From positions 22,067 through 77,671 of the forward strand of contig QZLH01000174.1 of NCBI GenBank assembly GCA_003833135.1: a stretch of 55,605 nt of DNA, in the 5' to 3' direction. The position numbers were made by a program, and so were the translations under genes. This stretch comes from Oehlia diaphana (lineage: Eukaryota; Glomeromycota; Glomeromycetes; Glomerales; Glomeraceae). Positions 10,526 through 21,010 of the stretch are shown here, piece after piece (the stretch's first letter is position 1; every line of letters starts with the position of its first letter). The notes below the pieces were generated by a model. That model was not told where the DNA came from. It did no database searches and saw only the letters and a program-made list of their open reading frames with translations.

Positions 10526-11881
10526 ATGGTTAATTTCTTTTTGAATTCATTTTTACTTTTTTTACTTGTTGGAATTGTTTCTTCAGCAGACTCATCACCT
10601 TTTGGTTCTGTTGCAGAAAATAATGGATTTACACCATCAACTGACCTTCGTGGTTCTTTTAGTCAACAAAATGCAAATACTCAAGGATATCATAAAGCAG
10701 ATATTTATTTTAAAACAAAGATACCATCATTAAATCCTGATCAAAGTGGAGTATCAAGTATTAATTGTAATGATGGAAAAATTACTCTCGGTTTAAAGGA
10801 GCAAAATGATATCGATCAAATTAACAATTGGCCCGATAAAGTTATCTTATTAATTTCAGATAAATGGGAATGTTTTGGTAAAACTGAAACCCAATTTTTT
10901 ATAGTTAGTGATAAGGTCATTGATGCACCTAATAAATCAGTAAGTTTTACTTCTGAAGAAAGTAAAATATCGGATCAAGCAGATGAATTCCTTATTAATG
11001 TTTCATGGGTCGATGGAGGTTCGAAAAAACGTAACGTAAATCGTCGTAGATCACGTAAAAGAGCTCCAAATCTTGATATAAACAAAAAATTAAATTTAAA
11101 TGTTTTATTTGATGAAAAGACTGGAAAATCTTCAAAACCAAATATTCCACTTATTAAATTGGGACAAAATAATACTGAGGAAACTTTACTTTGTGCTAAT
11201 TGTTTTATAAACGGTGAAGCCACAATTAATATGATAATTGGTGGTAAATTTTTTCCCTTTAAATTAACAGATGCTTCAATTTCTGTTAAAGGGAACATTA
11301 AGATAAACCTTGACTTTTCTATTAATGGTAAAGTTGGTGCTAGTCTTTCTCCCCCTGATATTCAACTTCTTAGTATTCCTTTATCTCCTCTCGGTATATC
11401 AAATTTATTTAATATTGGACCTTCTATAGATCTTGGCGCTTCAGCTTCAATAACTGCAGATATAACAGGAACTCTTCGTACTGGAGGTGAAATTAACATA
11501 CCAAATTTTAGTGCTAATTTCACTTTGATTGATGAGCCAAAATTTGTTCAATCCGGGTTTGATCCACAAACAAAATCACATGATCCAACTGTTGGCGTCA
11601 CTATTTCAACTGGTATTAGTGGTTCGTTAAAGCCACAATTATCCTTTGGTCTTGATGTACTTAATGGACTTTTTCAAATTCAAACTGGGTTCCAAGTAAA
11701 AACAACACTTGGTACTAGTGTTTCAATTGGTAGTGAAAGTGGATGTAATGAAAATGATCAACCACATCTTGAAAGTACTCTTGTAGGTGATTTAGGTTTC
11801 TTTGTAGCAAAAAAAGACTTTCCTATAGTAAATTTACCATCCGTAACTTTATTAGATAAGTGTGTACCAAAAGTTGGTTAA
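10526..11881 (+). CDS. Secreted protein of fungal DUF7029/DUF7223-like type
   Basis: A single-exon, 451-residue protein. Residues 1-20 form a clear signal peptide (MVNFFLNSFLLFLLVGIVSS), so it is likely exported. The N-terminal third has a Cys/Trp pattern (SINCNDGKIT ... NWPDKVILLISDKWECFG). A basic stretch at about 168-180 (KKRNVNRRRSRKRAP) looks like a Kex2-type processing site. The C-terminal part is Gly/Ser/Thr-rich beta-like sequence with LLCANCF, NLFNIGPSIDLGASAS and a final LDKCVPKVG. This two-part pattern resembles secreted cell-wall-associated fungal proteins carrying DUF7029 then DUF7223; that match is from memory and unverified. The start is supported by the signal peptide directly after ATG and a TATA-like AT tract about 20 bp upstream. 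Confidence 0.85.
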   Translation: MVNFFLNSFLLFLLVGIVSSADSSPFGSVAENNGFTPSTDLRGSFSQQNANTQGYHKADIYFKTKIPSLNPDQSGVSSINCNDGKITLGLKEQNDIDQINNWPDKVILLISDKWECFGKTETQFFIVSDKVIDAPNKSVSFTSEESKISDQADEFLINVSWVDGGSKKRNVNRRRSRKRAPNLDINKKLNLNVLFDEKTGKSSKPNIPLIKLGQNNTEETLLCANCFINGEATINMIIGGKFFPFKLTDASISVKGNIKINLDFSINGKVGASLSPPDIQLLSIPLSPLGISNLFNIGPSIDLGASASITADITGTLRTGGEINIPNFSANFTLIDEPKFVQSGFDPQTKSHDPTVGVTISTGISGSLKPQLSFGLDVLNGLFQIQTGFQVKTTLGTSVSIGSESGCNENDQPHLESTLVGDLGFFVAKKDFPIVNLPSVTLLDKCVPKVG

Positions 11882-12212
11882 TTTAGATTTAGATTGATAT
11901 AAAATATTAGAAATTGGGGTTAATTTGGGTTAATTTAGATAAAATCTCTCTTTTGTATAATAATTTATTATATACGGTATATAATTTTTAATTAATTACA
12001 TTAAAAAAAAAAAAAAAGGTTTTCAAATAATAAATATATAATCAAATAATTGAAAATTTTAAAATCTGCGTACATAAATAACTAAATAATTGAAATAAAT
12101 AACTATTATGATGATTAACAGTTAAATCAAAATCACATACAAGGTTCACCTTTGCTGCTATCTTTATTTGTTAAATAATATAATACCACGTACAATTAAA
12201 TAATTTGATGAT

Positions 12213-12250
<38 letters not shown>

Positions 12251-12294
12251 GAACGTCCTCAAAATAATAAAAAATCCATCATCACGAAAATAAA
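11882..12294. other. Convergent intergenic with long A-run
   Basis: The shared 3' region between two convergent genes. It contains an A-run of about 36 bases ending near 12246 and a shorter one at about 12003. Nothing else is supported. Confidence 0.6.
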
Positions 12295-13808
12295 CTAATC
12301 CGTTATCTTAACTACTTTAAATACTTCATAATCATCAACCTCAAAATTCCTTGGAATGTTAATATCAGGATATGAGTTTGGCTTTGAACTCCAAGTACCA
12401 TCTGGATTCATCATTAAATCATGACTGATACCACACCAAAATCCAAAGAGTGGACCCCATCCAACCCAACAACTTACAGCGTATTGTGTATTAATTACTC
12501 TACCTAAACGAGCTGTATTAATGTTCTGATAATCATCAAGACAGAATATAAAACTATCTGGTGCATTTTTGAAAATACCATTTCCACTCCAATTAAGTGG
12601 ATTATACCCGCCAACTATTTTATTTGTTCCCTTAATTTTTGCGACTACAATACTTGCCTCTTTAGGATCACATTTATAATGAAATGCTGGGGGAGAAAAT
12701 CCATCCACGCTTCCACGTAAAATGAGATCAAATTCGTATTGAACTTCTTGAGCTTTTTTATAGGGTTCAACTCTTCTATCCAACCAACTTGCGAATAATT
12801 TGACGTGTTCTGGATAAATAATAACGGAATCAATTTTAGGTAACCTTGGTGGTAATGATCCAATAATTCTCCTTACGCTAGGCATTAAATAAAATTGTAA
12901 AATTTCATGTTTTAATTTTTTAGGTAATAATTTTTTATAACACATCACTTTACTACAATATTCTTCTGAAGTGATATCTTGAAATCTAATCAATGGTATA
13001 AAATTATGTATGGTTTGCTCCATTATATTAATCTCATCATTGGTCCAAGCGGAAGGATCGCGATTGACGGTAGAATTTTGTGCATGAGCCCACTTAATTA
13101 AGTTGTTCCAAATTTCAATTTCTTTTAACATAAGATCATCTCGACTAAGAAGGCTTTCTAAAATATGTGATGGTATTGTCAAAAAAGAATATTTTTGAAA
13201 TAATATATGTGGCTCTTGACAAATTTTTTCCAATGATAAATTTTGTAAAGTTGAAAAATTTTCATTCTCAAAAATTATTTTAAGAATTCCGACGGGATCA
13301 ACTTTTAATTGATTATTAACAAAAAATTCTTGAATATGTTCCGCAAGAGTAGGAAGTCCAAATTCATCTACAGCTATTAATAGTTTTATAACATCTATAG
13401 CATTTTCAAAATCCAAATCCAATTTTCCACAATAAAAAAATCTGAAATAAAAAATAATTAATTTTAATTTTTAATTTAAATTATTTTCTTTTTTTTTTTT
13501 AAAAAAAAAAAACGACTTATGAAAAAAACATTTATCTGATTACACTACTTGATAAGCTTGTTCATAATATTTGGCGTAACATTAGGTTTGTTAAATATGT
13601 ACATTCCATCCTTTTTTTCGGCCCAATTATTCGAAAATGCTGTGTAAAAATAAGTTGATTGACAACGAAGGATAACCGAGTGAGCGTAAATCTTTTGAGC
13701 ATTTGGTTCCTCTCCTGCATAGATGATAAGATCACAATCATCTTTTGTTTCATAAAGTTGTTCGAAATTTTTGATTAAATCTGGTAAGAATTTAGATTCT
13801 ACTTCCAT
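12295..13808 (-). CDS. BTB-BACK-TLDc protein (468 aa)
   Basis: Two exons: 13808-13549 (BTB) and 13441-12295 (BACK plus TLDc), with a 107-bp intron split inside a Lys codon, at the same position as in the other family members. The BTB core is CDLIIYAGEEP ... IYAHSVILRCQSTYFYTAFS. The BACK region follows FFYCGKLDL and includes FSTLQNLSLEKIC. The TLDc domain has FHYKCDPKEASIVVAKIKG and GGYNPLNW, ending DDYEVFKVVKITD. The start ATG (13806-13808) opens MEVESKFL; an in-frame upstream Met is discarded because it translates an A/T-rich leader. The most divergent member of the family in the window: the C-terminal TLDc segment (WGWGPLFGFWCG) differs from the others. Predicted role: Cul3-type adaptor or stress-related TLDc function, inferred from domains only. 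Confidence 0.92.
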
Positions 13809-16508
13809 GATTTTAAGAAAAAAAAAAAAAGAAAGAAAATTATTATTTGGGAATTTTGGGAACCAATTTATATACAATTAAACGGGCCCATGACTCCGAA
13901 TTTAACCAAGTTTGGTAGCTTTCCGTAATTCTGTAATCTTGTTGATCATAGATTTACTTGCTGTCAAGCCATAACCTGTCAAGCCACTTATTTTTAAGCT
14001 GAGCTCTAACTTTGGCATTCTTTTATTTTTTATTAAAAAAAAAAAAATATTACATAAATTTATTGTATCCAACTTTCTAGTTTTCACACTATTAGGCCAG
14101 TTGGAAGTTCGTTAAATATTTCTTAAAATTTAGAGACCGGCCCAAAAGCTAATGAATTCGATGAATTCGTCAAAAAAACGACAAATTTTTATTTTACTTT
14201 AAAAAGGTTGTCGGCGTTTATGCCACGTGATTTTCTGCGACCAGGAACAGGGTCCTGAGTACAAATGATTGGAACCTCAGCGGATAATAGCATATGTTAA
14301 TTAGTACAAAAACCTGAATCCGTACAAGGTTACATTTATGTTCAATAGTATTAAAAATTTTGATCGGTTCCAACGAGGAATTTCAAAAAAATTTTTTCGA
14401 AAATTATAGAATACAATCGTGTCCGGATAATTTATCTTTGATAGAAAATATAATTATATATAAAATTATTTATCTCTTAATATTAAAATTATTTAATAAA
14501 AGGAAAATCTACTAAGAAATATTTGGTAATTTTAATTAAATTACTGAAAATGTAAAAACTTTATGATTAAGCCACGACATTCCAAAGTATTTCGGCGATA
14601 ATTCGGAACAAATTAATTAACCATTTTACGAAATTGTTCTGTTACATAAATTTGGATCTTTTAATTTTATAAATTCGGCCCGATCAGTAATTTTTTTTTT
14701 ATCGGACTACGGTTTATAGAACCGGAAAATCCGGATAAGAAACAGGATAAATCCAATTCGAAGCACCTTTCCACTTAGAATTTTCAATTAATCCATTTAT
14801 TGACTTATTTTCGTAAGGATTATCCAAATTCGCCACATTAAACTACCCTTGTGTTACTTTCTTGTCTTAGCGCCTCTTGTTTTTAACCAATAATAAAAGT
14901 AAAGTGATACAATAAACTTTTGTGTCACAGGATTTAGAATTGACGGAACATTCTGGGGAATATCAGTGAATTCACCAGCCTTCCAATTTCTTTGTTGCAA
15001 ATTTGATCATCATAATGCAGAAATCTAATTATAATAAAGCACAATGACGAATCATTTTCACCCAATTGAAAAGTAAATAATATTCAGTCAATGTATATGT
15101 CTATTTAATTTAAACGATATTAATAATATTTTTTATTTTTTTCTTTTTCTTTTTTTATAATTTCTAGCATTATAATCTTATAATACATTCATGGGAATAG
15201 ACAAACATCGGTTCAAGACCGAAATATCTAATAATTTCTTCATGCAAAATTACTTAATGAAAAATATTATATAATAAATTATGGATTTTTTTTTTTTAGA
15301 ATTTTTTGTTTTGCCAAGTGCCAAATGTCAGAAAAGGAAATTAATATCAAAGATTACTGCATTAGTTATTGTTACAAATATTAAGGGAACAATTTAATTC
15401 GAGTAAAGATATGAAAAAAAACCTGACTCGAAATTAATCATTGTTATTTATATTATGATTAGTTAATTGTCATGTTGTTTATGACGGAAGTATTCTTTGA
15501 TAGAACGTTGTTCTAGAAGTGATTTACGTAGTACATGACTATATAAACTCGCTATAATAGGATCTTTGTCGCACAAACGTAATCAAATGATCTTTTTTTC
15601 TATCGAAGAAAATTTTAGATCAAAATAATTTGAAACTCATTAGGAGGTTTTCTTTTGGACTTTCCTTTATTTCTTAAAATAACAATTTTGTTACAAACAT
15701 TAAATTATCTAAAGAATAATTGAGAATTTAATCTTATTGAATTGACGTCATTATAATTCAAAAATTGTATCCATCCACATTTTAATAAATTTCCTACGGA
15801 ATGATATGCATTTATGTAAATAAATAAAGATTTGCATCAATATTCTTTAATTTTTTTTAAAGTTTATTATTAGATGTTACACCTCTCAATAATTGCGGCC
15901 GAGATTTTAAGGAAAATTTTTATCCTTTGGCACAAAGAACTCGGAGTTATTAAATTATTTCTTGTAGACTTTAAAAAGAAATGCGTTAAAAGAAATGTGT
16001 TAATACTTCAAATTTTACTAAAAAAAAAAAATTTACTTAAAGCCGATCAATAAAAAAATATTCGCGTATTATTATTATTATTATAATATTTATAATACAA
16101 GTTCCTAAAATTTATTGTTAAACTCTCCCATTTTTGGATAATAATGTAAATGATGTAAGAAAGGATTTTCTATTTATTTAAATTCATTAAGAATCTTCAT
16201 TTACATTGTTATAAAAATTAATACTCGTTGAAGATATATTATATTCCTATATAAGTAATAAATTAATTATGGACTTATCGACTTAGTGTAACGATTTAAT
16301 AAAAAATTGGTCATCATTTCCGTATCTGAAATATCTTCAGCCACAACGGGGTGGAAACTCCACTCCAAAATATATAAATTTCTCGAGATTTTTTTTTCAA
16401 CAACTTGCAAAGATTTTTTTTGAGAAAAAAAAAAAAATAAAAAAAAAAAAGATTTATACAAAATATAATCAAATTTTTTTAAAGCCTTCTTATTTAATCG
16501 ACTAAAAC
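13809..16508. other. Intergenic, no supported gene
   Basis: About 2.7 kb. A 38-codon minus-strand frame (14018-13902, MPKLELSLKISGL...) looks more protein-like than background but has no recognised homology, length or splice context, so it is not called. The rest is AT-rich with isolated G+C islands (for example about 14210-14270). A-runs at 16020 and 16430-16450 precede the HMG gene. Confidence 0.5.
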
Positions 16509-17276
16509 ATGCCAAGATCACCCTCCTCAAAGAAAACTTCTTTATCAAATCTCCCGGAAGATATGCCAAAAATTAAAATGCCATTTCCACCAAAAATGAC
16601 GGCAGAAGAATTCCTTCGTAGTAGACCACTTTCTAGAGCGTATTTTAGATCTCCAAATTCATTTTTTATTTATAGACAACAATTTGTAAAACAATTGAAA
16701 TTGGAGAATTATAATGATCAAATGGTAAAAGTTAGCAAATGGGCCGGTATTTTTTGGTCAAATGAGCCAAGTAACGTTAAAGAACATTATAAGAATATTG
16801 AAAAGGAAATTCAAAAACTTTTAAACGAACAATTTAAGAATGAACAAAATAATCCTTATAATATTATTCCTAGATTCATTTTCGAATATCAAACTAATGT
16901 GGATGATAATGATAATAATAATAATAATAATAATAATATTGATGATGAAAATCCTTTAACTAATGTAACTGATGTGGGAAATGTGGCTGATGTTTCTTCT
17001 GATTGGTCTCACTTAGCAGAATTTGATAGTCAAACAATACCAGTTTATGATGAACTATCAACAGATTTCTTTTTTCCTTTCACTTCTGTACCTTTTACAT
17101 CTCCTGTATCTTTTGCGTCTCCCGTGCCTTCTGTATCTTCCATACTTTCTGCATCTCCCGTATCTCCTTTATCTCCTGAATTTCCTAGTTATTCATTCAA
17201 TTATTATGATGTAGATGAAAATGGTTGGAATAATTTTGAATCTTTAATAGCAAAATTCGATGAATTAGATGCTTAA
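16509..17276 (+). CDS. MATA_HMG-type HMG-box protein
   Basis: A single-exon, 255-residue protein. The HMG box covers about residues 45-110: RSPNSFFIYRQQFVKQL, then VSKWAGIFWSNEP, then VKEHYKNIEKEIQKLL. This is the three-helix DNA-minor-groove fold of the fungal mating-type (MATA_HMG) class, with Arg-x-Pro-Asn at the start and the conserved Trp in helix two. A poly-Asn run at about 134-143 is followed by an acidic region and a Ser/Pro-rich stretch (about 200-230) of repeated SPV/SxP units, typical of an activation or disordered tail. Rhizophagus species carry dozens of such genes, so mating-type identity cannot be inferred. Nuclear transcription factor is the likely role. ATG choice: first in-frame Met after stops, giving MPRSPSSKK. 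Confidence 0.88.
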   Translation: MPRSPSSKKTSLSNLPEDMPKIKMPFPPKMTAEEFLRSRPLSRAYFRSPNSFFIYRQQFVKQLKLENYNDQMVKVSKWAGIFWSNEPSNVKEHYKNIEKEIQKLLNEQFKNEQNNPYNIIPRFIFEYQTNVDDNDNNNNNNNNIDDENPLTNVTDVGNVADVSSDWSHLAEFDSQTIPVYDELSTDFFFPFTSVPFTSPVSFASPVPSVSSILSASPVSPLSPEFPSYSFNYYDVDENGWNNFESLIAKFDELDA

Positions 17277-17351
17277 TCAATTTTCATGGTTTCTGAAATT
17301 CCATATTTGGTTAAAAAAACGTTAGCGAAAAATTTTCGTGATTTTCATTTT

Positions 17352-17480
17352 TTCGAATTTTTTAGGCTTAGGCTCAAATTTTATTTATCGGATTTGTAAT
17401 GGCAAAAAAAATTATTCGACTTCGAATTTTTTTAGGCTTAGGCCCGTATTTTATTTATCGGATTTGTAATGGCAAAAAAA
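17352..17480. repeat. Tandem duplication, about 69-bp unit
   Basis: The block beginning TTCGAATTTTTTAGGCTTAG and ending GGATTTGTAATGGCAAAAAAA occurs twice in a row (from 17352 and from 17421), just downstream of the HMG gene. It creates a spurious open frame at 17399-17614. Confidence 0.8.
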
Positions 17481-20107
17481 AAAAAAAAAAAAAAAAAACA
17501 TTTTTCTACTTCTTTATTTGTCGTATATTCATTTATTTGCATATTACGGATAAAAATAAACCCGGTTGTTTATTTTTATTCACATTCAAAAGTATAAAGA
17601 TAAAAAAAAAATAATTTAAAAAAGGTTGTAAGGAAATTTTAAGATAATTTAGATAATTTTAAGATTACATTTTATGCAACGCCACTTTGACAAAACTCAT
17701 CTTTATATAATTGGATGATTCCACACTTTCCATTTTATGATGTAAATTTTTTATTTTAATTAATAAGTATTTATATATCATTGTACATGTTAGAATAATT
17801 TCAAACATTCAGGACTTTTTTTTTTTTAATAATAAAAAAAATAAATTTATGTATTAAGTTTTTTAGTATCATGTAATTTATTACCGGCGAACTTTTTTTT
17901 TTTTTTTTGAGATGTCAATGTATGAGATAATTAAGCAGTTATTAATAGCGTTTGCGTTCTATTCATGCGCAATAGTCGCAGTAGCTTTTACCGCAGTGCA
18001 ATCACTTGTTGGTACAGTAGGTTGATGTAAATCACTGGATTCGTCCAGTACAACAGTCACAATCCACGGTACTAAACATCACGCATCAATTATCGACATA
18101 TGGATTTGATTTTTTGAACATCGTCAATTTCATATTACTGTACTTGTGGAGTTAATATTTGATCGTGGACGTAACCCATGTAATTTTCCTTTTGACGTCA
18201 CCTCACATTTTAGCCCTTGCTTATAAATGATCATATAACGCCACACTTCATATCCACACCGGTTATCATTTCCATATATATTTGTCTTAAAAAAAATTAT
18301 TTGACACAAGTGATTTCGTCCTATTATGAAATTTAATCTTAAAATATTCAATTTGATAATGTAGGTAAATCTTCTAGCTAGTTCAATTTGCCTTTATTTT
18401 GCCATGCAATTATCGCACAGTTGGAGAATACAAATCCTGCTGATTATGAAACAGCAAAATGGAAGCGTTATTCGAAGAAAATCTCAAGATATTCCTAAGA
18501 AGATAAATAAAATATATGGTTTGATGTGGCTTTGTTTTTTTTTAGTTAGGTTTTTGAGACGGTGAAATGATAATTCTAAAAAATGTCACGCAAAGACGTA
18601 ACATTTAATAAGTGATAATATCACTATAATTTAGCATTTATTTAAACTGAAAAAGAAAATAATAAGATTTCACAAAATATTTCACATGTTTAAATAATTT
18701 AAATGACTTATTATTTGAATCCTTTATCATTACTGAATGCTGGTACTAAAAGGTAATAACGTATGTACTTTATGTAAATCGGATGATTAGTTCCAGAGAA
18801 AATATCCGGTATATCAAAAAATCTTCTTACACTGGATTTTATATGAAAATTATGATAGAATCTGATGCGGCAAGGTTTACAGGAAAATAAAACTTTGAAA
18901 TAAAAAATTGGTAAGAATTGTATGTAAAGAATTTCGTTATAAAATTATTAATCCTGATTCTGGTCGAAATTAATCATTTCGGTTGGAATTAAACTTTTTT
19001 AAAATTACAATAATATAAAGGTATGTTTTAAAAAGGATCCATTAATGCAAAATTAGGATATATCAAAATTTTTTTGATATAGAATCAAGTCCGATTCATA
19101 AAATATCACGACTTTACTAAGAAACCCAGCATATCTTTGGTTCCGGGAGAAAAATCCGAAATAACACCAAATCCGGTTTATCGAAGATCCGATTGCCTGT
19201 GTATTTAAACAAAGTATTTATGAAAAGTTCTGTTTATCCCGTGTATCTGTGTTACTACTAGTACTAGTACTAGTATCTGTTTATCGATTATTATTAGCCG
19301 CAATTGATAAATAGATACTCTCACATTTTAATACATGATTTTTTACATAAATCTAAAAGAAAATAATTTATATATGTACTGTACCATAAACGATGGGAAA
19401 TAATACCTAGTATGATACAAATTCGAAGATCTGGTGCTATTTTGCTGCGACTAATTAGACTAATTAAATATATTTCATTAGCCGCAGTAATCGTAATCTA
19501 AGATTATTAAGATTATTAATTTCAAAATTAACGTTTTCTATAAGATTATAATTAAAAGATAATTATTTGTGTGTATTTAATATTCATTATGCAAATTATT
19601 TATGAAAGTTTCATTAAATATGTATTTTTTAAAAAATAAAGTTGCTTCTTTTGCTGCGGTACATCTTGCCATCCGCTTTTATTTTTTTTAGTTATGATTG
19701 CAAATCTCCTCTTATTTAGTAATTTTCAAAATATTTAATATTTTATTGTATTAAAATTTACTTTGTAATTCTTGTAAATTCTATATTTTCCATGGCTGAG
19801 ATTTTTTATATTATCACGAAATACTATATGTTAATAATACGCTATCTCTTATATTTTATTTTATCACATAGGAAAATACGTTGCACAATATTAACTACAG
19901 CAACGTAAATAAATCGCATGGTTAATTCAGTTCACGGTCTGAAAATGTAAGATTGTGGATGATATATATTATACACACTATTATTGTGATTAATTACAAT
20001 GTGAATCATTTGGAACTTGTTCATTTCAACTATGTATGAAATTTAATTGGTCATCACATATTCATCACATAAAATAATTATTTAATAGAATATACAGTAA
20101 ATAAGTC
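17481..20107. other. Intergenic; one possible micro-ORF
   Basis: Mostly AT-rich non-coding DNA. A possible 37-codon membrane micro-ORF at 17912-18025 is listed separately. Around 18381-18490 a short open stretch reads AIIAQLENTNPADYETAKWK, which looks coding-like, but I could not join it to a complete gene. A (TAC)n-like run CTACTAGTACTAGTACTAG lies at about 19255-19273. From about 19.44 kb onward sequences related to the tRNA-like repeat units begin. Confidence 0.45.
17912..18025 (+). CDS. Possible 37-residue single-pass membrane micropeptide
   Basis: ATG at 17912 opens MSMYEIIKQLLIAFAFYSCA, followed by a second hydrophobic stretch to SLVGTVG and TGA. Local G+C is higher than the surroundings and the residues form one clean transmembrane segment with a short charged N-terminus, the shape of small organelle or ER membrane subunits. 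It is too short to assign. It could also be the first exon of a spliced gene, since GTAGGT lies near its end, or chance. Confidence 0.25.
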   Translation: MSMYEIIKQLLIAFAFYSCAIVAVAFTAVQSLVGTVG

Positions 20108-20210
20108 GCCCGGTTAGTTCAGTTGGTTAGAACGCCACATCTTATAAGACATTACGTGATAATGTGAAGTCGTGAACCGTGGAAATGCGGGTTCAATTCC
20201 TGCACTGGGC
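20108..20210 (+). tRNA. tRNA-like gene or tRNA-derived SINE, copy 1
   Basis: Acceptor arms GCCCGGT and ACTGGGC pair fully. The A box TAGTTCAGTTGG and the B box GGTTCAATTCC match Pol III consensus, and a T5 run follows (20213-20217). The D arm GTTC/GAAC and T arm GCGGG/CCTGC fold. The anticodon region is too long (about 48 nt between CCAC and GTGG). It holds CTTATAA, which would be a canonical Ile(TAT) loop followed by an intron, but spacing is one base off. The acceptor and D-arm sequence resembles tRNA-Lys. It may be a functional intron-bearing tRNA or a tRNA-derived repeat. Confidence 0.4.
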
Positions 20211-20280
20211 CTCTTTTTGCGTACAGACTTTTTTAAAAAAAAATCTTATATTTTGCTGCGACTAATAAGACTAATAATAA

Positions 20281-20404
20281 GGGTCTTCACAAAAAACGAG
20301 ATATGAAATTTAATATAGAATTTCAATCTTACTAACATATTAAGATTGAAAATTCTATATGAAATCTCAATCTCAATCTCAATCACGTTTCTTGTGAAGA
20401 CCCC
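20281..20404. mobile_element. Foldback MITE, about 124 bp
   Basis: Nearly the whole element is one inverted repeat. The left arm starts GGGTCTTCACAAAAAACGAG and continues to AGAATTTCAATCTTA. The right arm is its inverse, ending TTTCTTGTGAAGACCCC. The right arm also has a (AATCTC)3 expansion. No TSD is obvious. It sits between the first and second tRNA-like bodies. Confidence 0.7.
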
Positions 20405-20584
20405 AATGTGTAATTCATCATCCGATTAACGTTTCTATATATAAGATAATTGTTTCTTTTTGCTGCAGTAAATCACGGAATACTATAAATGTATATTACA
20501 TACACTATATACATATGAATCATTTGGACAAATCATCATCCCATAAAATACTGTAAATTTTTAATAATACACAACTAATAAATC

Positions 20585-20673
20585 GCCCAGTTAGTTTAGT
20601 TGGTTAGAACACCACACCCATTATTCTTCAGAATAATTAACGTGGAAACGCGGGTTCAATTCCTGCGCTGGGC
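20585..20673 (+). tRNA. tRNA-like gene or tRNA-derived SINE, copy 2
   Basis: Acceptor GCCCAGT / GCTGGGC pairs, the A box reads TAGTTTAGTTGG and the B box is GGTTCAATTCC, followed by a T8 run at 20674. The central region (CCACACCCATTATTCTTCAG...CGTGG) again does not give a standard seven-base loop. It is shorter than copy 1 (89 nt). The Pol III promoter and terminator look intact, but function as a tRNA is doubtful. Confidence 0.4.
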
Positions 20674-20931
20674 TTTTTTTGTGAAGAACTTTTTTTAATA
20701 ATAGGTAATTTTATTAGCCGTAGTAATCTCCGATATCGTTTCTTTTGCTGCGGTAAATCACAAAATACTATATGTTGATAATGTAAGATTGTGAGAAATA
20801 TATATTATATGCAACTATATACAGTTATACACATGAATCATTTGGACTATGTATGAGATTTAAGAATTTAATTGGTCATCAAATATTCATCCATAAAATA
20901 AATTTTTAATAGAATACACAACAAATAAATC

Positions 20932-21010
20932 GCCCAGAACGCCACACATATTGTTCTTACTTACAGAATATCAAAACCGTGGAAACGCGGGTTCAATTCC
21001 TGCACCGGGC
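20932..21010 (+). pseudogene. tRNA-like copy 3, D-arm deleted
   Basis: The acceptor GCCCAG runs directly into GAACGCCACAC: the A-box/D-loop segment present in copies 1 and 2 is missing. The B box GGTTCAATTCC, the 3' acceptor ACCGGGC and the T8 terminator remain. This is a deletion derivative and unlikely to be transcribed correctly. Confidence 0.6.

Noticed and set aside
13902..14018. 38-codon minus-strand frame MPKLELSLKISGL...
   Set aside because: Looks mildly protein-like but has no homology I recognise, no supporting splice structure, and lies just upstream of a BTB gene start; kept only as a note.
17399..17614. 71-codon plus-strand frame with poly-Lys
   Set aside because: Created by a tandem duplication and an A-run downstream of the HMG gene.
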